Shown piece after piece: positions 6,492-12,087 of a DNA stretch of 12,087 nt. The position numbers were made by a program, and so were the translations under genes. The notes beneath the pieces are model-generated. The model saw nothing but the letters and a program-made list of their open reading frames with translations. It was not told where the DNA came from and did no database searches. Source of the stretch: Coxiellaceae bacterium UBA6002 (GTDB taxonomy: Bacteria > Pseudomonadota > Gammaproteobacteria > UBA6002); contig DJAM01000029.1 in NCBI GenBank assembly GCA_002429595.1, positions 1 to 12,087 of the forward strand, in the 5' to 3' direction. The first letter of the stretch is position 1; each line of letters starts with the position of its first letter.

Positions 6492-7292
6492 TTACATTTT
6501 TGAATGTGTTTCTGTGATCGGTTTGATCATCTGTAATAGATATTTGAAGATCTTAGGGTTGCCGGCGATGATGTTACCGGTTTCTAGGCACTTCTCTTCA
6601 CCGTGGACGTCACTTACTAAGCCACCAGCTTCTTTGATTAATAGCATTCCAGCTGCCATGTCCCATTCGCTGAGTCCTAGTTCCCAAAAGCCGTCGAATC
6701 TTCCTGCTGCGACATAAGCGAGGTCTAGGGCTGCTGATCCAGCTCGGCGCATACCGCGTACTTGTGGCAACATTTCGCTGAAAATTCGCAAGTAAACTGA
6801 GATGTCTTCTGGGTTTTTGAATGGAAAGCCCGTCCCGATTAAGCTTTTATCGACTTTAGTATTGTCACTGACTCGGATTCGACGATCGTTTAACCGAGCG
6901 CCATCGCCACGACTCGCGGCGAAAAGTTCATTCCTAATCGGATCGTAAATCACACCGTGTTCGATTTTATCTTTGTAAACCATGGCGATTGAGACAGAAA
7001 AATGGGGAATGCCATGGATATAATTAGTCGTGCCGTCTAGTGGGTCTATGATCCACGTGAAGGTGCTATCCCCTTCAATGACCCCATTTTCTTCTGAAAT
7101 TATTTTGTGGGTGGGGTAATTCTTTTGAATTGTTTGGATAATGTCTTTTTCTGCGGCTTTATCAATTTCAGTGACAAAATCGTTACGTTTTTTTTCTGAA
7201 ATATGCTGTGCTTCAACGCGTCCAAAAGAGCGCATTATGGTGCGGCTCGCGTTTCTTGCAGCAGTAATAGCAATATTGAGAATGGGTTGCAT
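6492..7292 (-). CDS. suhB: Inositol-1-monophosphatase SuhB
   Basis: SuhB is a magnesium-dependent, lithium-sensitive inositol monophosphatase. In E. coli it also joins the rRNA antitermination complex with NusA/NusG/S10, and mutants are cold-sensitive. The 266-residue product (E. coli 267) has the metal-site motifs SEENG (Glu67), IIDPLDGTTNY (Asp83, Asp86) and LSEWDMAAG (Asp211), all intact, plus MRRAGSAALDLAYVAAGRFDGFWE, typical of the family. The ATG is at 7290-7292 with a weak TAGGTC upstream. The stop codon is next to the 20-bp tandem repeat, so the repeat borders but does not interrupt the gene. It lies 66 bases downstream of the DUF4124-like gene on the same strand and may be read both from the pil operon and from its own promoter. 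Confidence 0.96.
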   Translation of the reverse strand: MQPILNIAITAARNASRTIMRSFGRVEAQHISEKKRNDFVTEIDKAAEKDIIQTIQKNYPTHKIISEENGVIEGDSTFTWIIDPLDGTTNYIHGIPHFSVSIAMVYKDKIEHGVIYDPIRNELFAASRGDGARLNDRRIRVSDNTKVDKSLIGTGFPFKNPEDISVYLRIFSEMLPQVRGMRRAGSAALDLAYVAAGRFDGFWELGLSEWDMAAGMLLIKEAGGLVSDVHGEEKCLETGNIIAGNPKIFKYLLQMIKPITETHSKM

Positions 7293-7321
7293 ATTGACCT
7301 AGATTTTTAACCAAACGCTGC

Positions 7322-7327
7322 AGTATA
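7322..7327 (-). promoter_or_regulatory. Possible -10 box for suhB
   Basis: On the minus strand TATACT lies about 30 bases upstream of the suhB ATG, in the 66-base gap behind the DUF4124-like gene. No good -35 hexamer is visible at 16-18 bases, so support is weak. If used, suhB would have a start separate from the pil operon. Confidence 0.28.
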
Positions 7328-7358
7328 AATGAGACCTTGAACAATTGCGACCTAAAAT

Positions 7359-7883
7359 TTATAACTCATTGGTTTGCTGATGAACATAAAAGGTTATTTT
7401 GCTTGAAGCTTTCACTGTCACTCCCTTTTGGTCCTTTATTTCTGTCCATAATTCATGTGTGCCTGGATTCAAATTTGAAATGGATTGGGTAAGCCTGTTG
7501 CTTGGCTCTCCCTGTGGGGCACCGTCTAAATAAATCTGTATTAGATTGTTGGGATCTAATTTAGGTTCAACCAGCAACGAAATTGTTATTGTATTATTCC
7601 AAAAAGTTTGGCCATCATGCGGGGCGGTAATAGTTAAATTCACATTTCTAGTGGTAAGAGTTTTAAGTGCCGTATCAGATGTACTGCTGCAGTCAGATGA
7701 GATAGTTTCAATAACACCAGTCTTTTTATTTTTAATTTTAATCTTCTTAAAATCTTGTGTTTGCAAGTTCGAGGGTAAACGATCCGAATAGATGGCAGTG
7801 CCGTCCGAATATTGATATTGTAGGATTTGCGCCTGTGTTACACAGGCATAAGCAGCTGCCACAAGAATCATCTTCTTTTTCAT
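7359..7883 (-). CDS. Exported DUF4124/Ig-like protein coupled to pilC
   Basis: The 174-residue product has a signal peptide (MKKK, hydrophobic 5-17, likely cleavage after VTQA at 18). A short DUF4124-like segment follows at about 20-38 (LQYQYSDGTAIYSDRLP). The C-terminal half (82-168) reads as a beta-sandwich of the type attached to DUF4124 proteins and some penicillin-binding proteins: ITAPHDGQTFWNN, ISLLVEPKLDPNN, IYLDGAPQG, LNPGTHELWTEIKDQKG, KITFYVHQ. Only two cysteines are present, Cys14 in the signal peptide and Cys65. Cys14 is not in a good lipobox because Tyr12 is at -2. The ATG overlaps the pilC stop as ATGA (7880-7883), with AGGTG four bases upstream, so translation is probably coupled to pilC. 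A pilus-linked periplasmic role is inferred from position only; DUF4124 proteins also occur away from pili. Confidence 0.75.
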   Translation of the reverse strand: MKKKMILVAAAYACVTQAQILQYQYSDGTAIYSDRLPSNLQTQDFKKIKIKNKKTGVIETISSDCSSTSDTALKTLTTRNVNLTITAPHDGQTFWNNTITISLLVEPKLDPNNLIQIYLDGAPQGEPSNRLTQSISNLNPGTHELWTEIKDQKGVTVKASSKITFYVHQQTNEL

Positions 7884-9070
7884 AGAGCACCTAATTTAAA
7901 AATGGGAAGGTACATTGATAATACGAAGAAGCCAATGAGTAAGCCCAACAATAAAATAATTGCAGGTTCTAGCCACCGACTTAGATTAATGGTTAAGTTT
8001 TCTAATTCATGTTCGAAGTCGCTAGCAATGTTCAGTAAAATATTCGCTAATGTTCCAGAGGCTTCTCCAATGGCTAACATCGCGATGACACTGACAGGAA
8101 AGAGCTGAGTTTCTTTGAAAGCATTAGCTAAACTTTGCCCTGTGAGGATACTTGCTTCAGCCTTCAAAAATAATTTTTTTTGAACGGGAAGTTGCACCAG
8201 TGTAAGTACAGAGTTTAGGGCGTCGCTAATCGATATACCTGAAGCTAAGCTCGTACCTAACATTCTAGTCGTGCGAGCGATCAACATTTTTTGTTGTATT
8301 TTGGAGATAAAAATTATTCTCGTTGTGATCAGTTGTAATAGTTGTTTCTGCCTAACTACCATAACCGCAATATAGGCAACAATTGCAGCGACTAAAAAGC
8401 AATAAAACCCTTTGTCTTGCAAAAAAACAGATAGGTTAATTATTAATTTTGTGCTACTTGGTAGGGCTGTGTTGAAAGTTTGGTAGAGAGTTGCAAACTG
8501 TGGCACGATATAAATCAAGAAAATGCTTGAAGTAATAATAAAGGTGCAGAATATAACGATGGGATAAAACATTAGCTGTACTAAATTTTTCTTTAAGATA
8601 GCCTTTCTTTCACTATAATTGGCCAAATGTGTAAGAGTTTTTTCCAGTTGACCTGTTTCCTCACTTTGCTTGACTAAGTTAACTGTTAGCGCATCAAAAA
8701 GATTGGGATGTTTTGAGATCGCATAATGAAAAGGATTACCTTGTGTTAGCTGAATTTTTAAAGCCTGCATGAGCCATCCTAAGGCTAGTTTTTTATGTTC
8801 ACAAGCAATAATCTCAAGTGCTTGCGTCAGTTCAATCCCTACTTTCAATAATGTGGCAATATTGCGCAGCAAGGTGGTAATATCTTTTGCTTTAAGTTGA
8901 TTGAAATAGCTACGAAAAAATAATTTTTTGATCTTAATGAGCGTGATTTCTTGAGCTTGTAATTGCTGTAACAGAGTCTGCTGATCAGTTGCACAATGAA
9001 TTCCGTCAACTCGTATTCCTTCAGTGTTCACTCCATACCAATGGAATAAAGCCAGTCTAGTCTCCTTCAT
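7880..9070 (-). CDS. pilC: Type IV pilus inner-membrane platform protein PilC
   Basis: PilC is the polytopic inner-membrane platform on which the assembly ATPase acts to insert or extract pilin subunits. The 396-residue product has two T2SSF (GspF) domains. The N-terminal segment has GVNTEGIRVDG and LQAQEITLIKIKK, matching the PilC start. The first domain spans about 62-190 with SEETGQLEKTL, and the second about 265-385 with IGEASGTLANIL. Membrane segments are visible at about 167-190, 221-239 and 368-388, and the end LEPAIILLLGLLIGFFVLSMYLPIFKLG is characteristic. The ATG (9068-9070) overlaps the pilB stop as ATGA, and its own stop overlaps the next gene the same way, so the three genes are tightly coupled. 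Length fits the family (about 400). GspF of type II secretion is the alternative, but the adjacent pilin and PilB favour a pilus. Confidence 0.94.
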   Translation of the reverse strand: MKETRLALFHWYGVNTEGIRVDGIHCATDQQTLLQQLQAQEITLIKIKKLFFRSYFNQLKAKDITTLLRNIATLLKVGIELTQALEIIACEHKKLALGWLMQALKIQLTQGNPFHYAISKHPNLFDALTVNLVKQSEETGQLEKTLTHLANYSERKAILKKNLVQLMFYPIVIFCTFIITSSIFLIYIVPQFATLYQTFNTALPSSTKLIINLSVFLQDKGFYCFLVAAIVAYIAVMVVRQKQLLQLITTRIIFISKIQQKMLIARTTRMLGTSLASGISISDALNSVLTLVQLPVQKKLFLKAEASILTGQSLANAFKETQLFPVSVIAMLAIGEASGTLANILLNIASDFEHELENLTINLSRWLEPAIILLLGLLIGFFVLSMYLPIFKLGAL

Positions 9071-10692
9071 GAGGTTACTTTCAGCCCTAACACACGTTGG
9101 ATTTCCGAAATGGAAGTGATACCCGCTTGTACTTTTGCTAATGCCGAATCTTTCAGTGTGAGATATTTTTCTTTTTGGGTCTCGCTCTGCAACTGCGCTA
9201 AGCTCGCTTGAGTGAGAATCAATTCTTTTAAGGTTTCAGATAAGCTAAGTATTTCGTAAATTCCAATTCTTCCTTTGTACCCATCTATACAATAACAACA
9301 ACCTTTCGGTTCATAGCTGATAAAGTTGTTATTTCTGGTCATTTGTTTGCACTCTGAGCAAAGTTTTCGCACTAGGCGTTGCGCTATTACGACGATTAAT
9401 GAGCTAATAATGTTATAAGGAGCAACTCCAAGGTTCATAAACCGATATAATGTTTCGAGCGCATTATTAGTATGTAATGACGACAAAACTAAATGACCTG
9501 TTTGGGCAGCATTGACGGCGGTTTGAGCGGTAATTAAATCTCTAATTTCACCAACCATAATGACGTCAGGATCTTGCCTTAAAAAATTTCGTAAAGTTCG
9601 ATCAAATGTCATTTTTGCTTTTAGGTTAACTTGAACCTGGTTGATTTTTGATAGAGGAATTTCAATCGGATCTTCAACTGTCAAAATATTTTTACTGACA
9701 TTATCTAACGAATTTAAAGCGCTATACAAAGTTGTTGTTTTGCCGCTGCCAGTTGGGCCAGTGACGAGTATCATGCCTTGAGGCTGTTTGATGCTCTCCT
9801 GAAAGAGTGATAATTGTGAATCTTGCATTCCTAATTGCGACAGCGGTAAAAGATCAGCAGAAGATTTTAAAATTCTTAACACACATTTCTCGCCAAAGAG
9901 TGTCGGACAAGTGCTGACTCGAATATCATGTTTTCCCAAAGAACTATTCAGCGTGAAGCGACCATCTTGGGGTAAGCGTCGTTCTGCAATATCTAAATTA
10001 GCCAAAACTTTGAGTCTGGCTGTAATAAATTTTGCGATAGTCATTGGCGGTTTAGCCGTTTCATACAAAATGCCGTCGACTCGGTAACGAATTCTGTAAT
10101 AATCTGCGAAAGGTTCAAAATGAATATCTGAAGCATTTTTTGCGAGGATGTCTTGAAAAATACTATCTAAAAAATCAACAGCCGGTGAGATTGGGTAGGT
10201 GTTTTCATCGAACCTCTGAGTCGCAAGCTGCGGCGCTTCCACTTGAAACTGCTGTTGTAAATGTTGCGCATAGAGCTCATGAATCACTTGGCATAATTCA
10301 GATTTTTCTACTATCACAAAGCTGATTGTCATTTGGGTGATGAAATTGATTTCTATGATATCGACACTTGAGGGATCATAAGTCGCAAGCGATACGCAAT
10401 TGTTCTGTAAGGAGAGTGGCAAAATTTGCTGTTTTTTTATTTGTTCAAAACTCAATATGCTTAACGGTAATTGCTTTAAATTATAGCTTTGCAAGTTACC
10501 TCTTGGCATTTTAAAATACATTGCTATTGCATCTGCTAGTCGATGAGAATTAAGGTAGTTCTTATCATTTAGAACATTTATGAACGAGATTTCCCTTTGT
10601 TGACTTTCTTGCCAAGCTTGCTCAACTAGCTCTTTGCTCAAAAAACTGTGTTTTATTAGAAACTCTCCGAAGCTATTAAGTGAAGCTTTCAT
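9067..10692 (-). CDS. pilB: Type IV pilus assembly ATPase PilB
   Basis: PilB is the hexameric cytoplasmic ATPase that powers pilus extension. The 541-residue product has an N-terminal MshEN/T2SSE-N type domain (about 1-150), then ASDIHFEPFADYYRIRYRVDG (187-207), Walker A GPTGSGKT (312-319), the Asp box TVEDPIE (338-344), Walker B DPDVIMVGEIRD (374-385) and the His box SSLHTNN (404-410). A tetracysteine zinc site follows: C445-x2-C448 and C465-x2-C468. All catalytic motifs are intact, and the zinc site with the long N-domain marks an extension ATPase (PilB/GspE), not the retraction ATPase PilT. It starts 19 bases after the pilA stop. The ribosome-binding site is weak (GAAG only two bases from the ATG), which would lower PilB yield relative to the pilin. 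No pilT or pilD is in the window. Confidence 0.95.
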   Translation of the reverse strand: MKASLNSFGEFLIKHSFLSKELVEQAWQESQQREISFINVLNDKNYLNSHRLADAIAMYFKMPRGNLQSYNLKQLPLSILSFEQIKKQQILPLSLQNNCVSLATYDPSSVDIIEINFITQMTISFVIVEKSELCQVIHELYAQHLQQQFQVEAPQLATQRFDENTYPISPAVDFLDSIFQDILAKNASDIHFEPFADYYRIRYRVDGILYETAKPPMTIAKFITARLKVLANLDIAERRLPQDGRFTLNSSLGKHDIRVSTCPTLFGEKCVLRILKSSADLLPLSQLGMQDSQLSLFQESIKQPQGMILVTGPTGSGKTTTLYSALNSLDNVSKNILTVEDPIEIPLSKINQVQVNLKAKMTFDRTLRNFLRQDPDVIMVGEIRDLITAQTAVNAAQTGHLVLSSLHTNNALETLYRFMNLGVAPYNIISSLIVVIAQRLVRKLCSECKQMTRNNNFISYEPKGCCYCIDGYKGRIGIYEILSLSETLKELILTQASLAQLQSETQKEKYLTLKDSALAKVQAGITSISEIQRVLGLKVTS

Positions 10693-10711
10693 AACTTCGA
10701 AGGCTAATCTT

Positions 10712-11158
10712 TTACTTGGTTAAACCCTCTTCCACGGCCTTGCCAGAGGCAGTCCATGAAACGACACCATTGTTAGCGGTAGGGGTTAAGATGTATTGTT
10801 CATCAGCAGTGAGACCATGAACTGGATTGGGTTCAGCGATAATAGTGCCTTTATCCACAGTTATTTTCCCGATTGAACTGATTTCATTGGGTGGTGTAAG
10901 AATCGAAGGAGGAATGCCGTTTGCAGAAGTTGTGCCAGAGCTACATTGAGCGAAGTTACCAGTAGCATTGAAACATTGCACCACCCCTAATTTATAAGGT
11001 GCGGTTGCTCTAACTAATTCACTGTAATGCGATTTCTTGGTGTAATCTAAATAAGATGGAATTGCGATCGCAGCGATGATGGCGATAATAGCAACGGTAA
11101 CCATTAATTCTAGGAGAGTAAATCCTTGCTGCTTCTTTACGTTTGAATCATTCTGCAT
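10712..11158 (-). CDS. pilA: Type IVa major pilin PilA (short C-terminus)
   Basis: This is a prepilin of 148 residues. A 12-residue charged leader ends in Gly12, followed by FTLLELMVTVAIIAIIAAIAIPSYLDY, the hydrophobic alpha-1 segment, with Glu5 of the mature protein present. The prepilin peptidase PilD (not in this window) would cut between Gly12 and Phe13 and methylate Phe. The region after alpha-1 (SELVRATAPYKLGVVQC, C62 and C72, then NGIPPSI) resembles Haemophilus PilA and E. coli PpdD. The protein ends at SWTASGKAVEEGLTK and lacks the C-terminal cysteine pair of those pilins; the only cysteines are C62 and C72. The ATG is preceded by AAGGA at a spacing of about eight. The order pilA-pilB-pilC matches the pil cluster of other gammaproteobacteria. 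Confidence 0.93.
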   Translation of the reverse strand: MQNDSNVKKQQGFTLLELMVTVAIIAIIAAIAIPSYLDYTKKSHYSELVRATAPYKLGVVQCFNATGNFAQCSSGTTSANGIPPSILTPPNEISSIGKITVDKGTIIAEPNPVHGLTADEQYILTPTANNGVVSWTASGKAVEEGLTK

Positions 11159-11273
11159 ATGCTATTTCCTTGTAACAATTTTAATTGCTATTAATAAGAC
11201 GAAGAGAATAATAACATAGGAAACATAAGAGTGAATCCTGTTGTCTTTTACTGTAGTGATTTGAGATCCATAA
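11159..11273. promoter_or_regulatory. Divergent promoter region between pilA and trmJ
   Basis: The 115-base AT-rich gap must hold the pilA start on the minus strand and the trmJ start on the plus strand. I looked for a sigma-54 motif (GG-N10-GC), which drives pilA in several gammaproteobacteria, and saw no convincing match. AT-rich -10-like hexamers such as TATTAA are present on the pilA strand, but none has a clear -35 partner. The span is a location call, not a mapped promoter. Confidence 0.4.
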
Positions 11274-11999
11274 ATGAGTCTATTTAACCTCATACGTTTT
11301 GTATTAGTCGGTACCACCCATCCTGGCAACATTGGTGCTAGTGCCAGGGCGATGAAAAATATGGGTTTTAAGGACTTAGCGTTGGTCGCTCCCAAATATT
11401 TTCCTGATCCTGAAGCAACTGCTCGATCATCCGGTGCGCAGGATATCTTGGAAAATAGTCGGCTCACTATAGATTTAACGGCATCGATCTCGGATTGTCA
11501 TGTTGTCCTTGGTACCAGTTCTCGATCTCGCTCATTGCCAATTCCATTGGTAACCGCCAAAGAAGCTGCCGATTTAGCGGCTGATAACTTGCAACAACAT
11601 CGGCGAGTAGCCTTTGTTTTTGGTCAAGAACGTACCGGTTTAACCAATGAGGAATTAGCCCTATGCCATTATCATCTTTATATTCCTTGCGACTCCGATT
11701 TCCCTTCTTTGAATGTGGCAAGCGCGCTCCAAATTATTGCTTATGAGCTGCGTCAGAGTTTGTTAGCTTTAACGCCGCAACATTTAATGACAACCAATGA
11801 AATAGTATCCGGGTTAGAAATGGAACGTTTTTATGAACATCTCGAAACAATCCTTATAAAACTACAATTTTTAGATCCAACCAACCCTCGACAATTGATG
11901 CGGAAGTTACGCCGGCTTTTTAATCGCTTGGAAATGGAACAAAATGAAATGAATATTTTACGTGGAATTTTAGCTGCGATTGAGAAGAGTACAAATTGA
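11274..11999 (+). CDS. trmJ: tRNA (Cm32/Um32) 2'-O-methyltransferase TrmJ
   Basis: TrmJ uses S-adenosylmethionine to methylate the 2'-OH of C or U at position 32 in the anticodon loop. The 241-residue product (E. coli 246) has the SPOUT-fold motifs: PGNIGASARAMKNMG (18-31) with conserved Asn19 and Arg25, FVFGQERTGLTNEEL (114-128) and SLNVASALQIIAYE (145-158), which form the knotted cofactor site. The C-terminal dimer-specific extension is present, with ERFYEHLE, LMRKLRRLFNRLE and NILRGILAAIE. The ATG at 11274 gives MSLFNLIRFVLVGTTHPGN, aligned with E. coli; its ribosome-binding site is weak. It is divergent from pilA. In many gammaproteobacteria iscR or cysE follows trmJ, and the next gene lies outside this window. 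Confidence 0.96.
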   Translation: MSLFNLIRFVLVGTTHPGNIGASARAMKNMGFKDLALVAPKYFPDPEATARSSGAQDILENSRLTIDLTASISDCHVVLGTSSRSRSLPIPLVTAKEAADLAADNLQQHRRVAFVFGQERTGLTNEELALCHYHLYIPCDSDFPSLNVASALQIIAYELRQSLLALTPQHLMTTNEIVSGLEMERFYEHLETILIKLQFLDPTNPRQLMRKLRRLFNRLEMEQNEMNILRGILAAIEKSTN

Positions 12000-12009
12000 A
12001 ACTGATTTT

Positions 12010-12034
12010 TGCTAAAATGTGATTATTCACATTT
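12010..12034 (+). promoter_or_regulatory. Extended -10 promoter overlapping a small palindrome
   Basis: TGCTAAAAT at 12010-12018 fits an extended -10 element (TG-N-TAAAAT). It overlaps a dyad, AAATGTG at 12015-12021 and CACATTT at 12028-12034, separated by ATTATT. The pair lies 10-35 bases after the trmJ stop and points out of the window, so it may be the promoter and operator of the next gene. There is no T-tract to suggest a terminator. The rest of the tail (12035-12087) shows no gene. Confidence 0.38.
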
Positions 12035-12087
12035 ATAGTTTGGCTGGCTAGGACGTTCAGTTTTGAGCTAAATTTCAACGAAAAATC

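Noticed and set aside
7827..8108. Plus-strand reading frame of 93 codons antisense to pilC
   Set aside because: It is a shadow of the pilC and DUF4124-like genes, with no ribosome-binding site or recognisable domain.
11162..11467. Minus-strand reading frame of 101 codons over the trmJ start
   Set aside because: It is antisense to conserved trmJ codons and to the divergent promoter gap, and no family is recognisable.

Overview
The window looks like a chromosomal stretch of a gammaproteobacterium with a moderately AT-leaning genome. The strongest clue is the gene order miaA-hfq-hflX-purA, the classic gammaproteobacterial block. The Hfq, HflX, PurA, SuhB and TrmJ proteins also read as gammaproteobacterial. 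A member of the Legionellales/Coxiellaceae or a relative is my best guess, but that is inference and no marker here settles it. I see no rRNA, tRNA, CRISPR, transposase or phage gene. Gene density is high, and no gene-free stretch reaches 300 bases; the longest is about 198 bases.

Layout. (1) Positions 69-1296, minus strand: an isochorismatase-fold nicotinamidase-like gene, and upstream of it a secreted six-cysteine protein of unknown function. (2) 1405-5376, plus strand: miaA (tRNA i6A37 synthesis), hfq (RNA chaperone), hflX (ribosome-splitting GTPase) and purA (AMP synthesis). hflK and hflC, which lie between hflX and purA in E. coli, are absent. hflX has no ATG/GTG/TTG at its true 5' end and seems to start at a CTG inside hfq. 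(3) 5406-6293, plus strand: a secreted protein with a DUF2799-like N-terminal region, a Gly-rich linker and three tandem four-cysteine repeats, probably cotranscribed with purA. (4) 6338-6490: a composite repeat made of a large perfect inverted repeat followed by 20-bp tandem units, placed between convergent genes. (5) 6492-11158, minus strand: a type IV pilus cluster pilA-pilB-pilC, then a secreted DUF4124/Ig-like protein coupled to pilC by an ATGA overlap, then suhB, which likely has its own promoter. (6) 11274-11999, plus strand: trmJ, divergent from pilA, followed by a promoter-like site with a small palindrome at the window edge.

Functionally the window combines RNA metabolism (miaA, hfq, hflX, trmJ, suhB), nucleotide and cofactor metabolism (purA, pncA-like) and a pilus assembly module (pilin, extension ATPase, platform protein). 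Most of it is ordinary core genome. The points most worth a second look are the hflX start, the lost catalytic lysine in the nicotinamidase homologue, the small secreted proteins, the pilin without C-terminal cysteines, and the repeat element.
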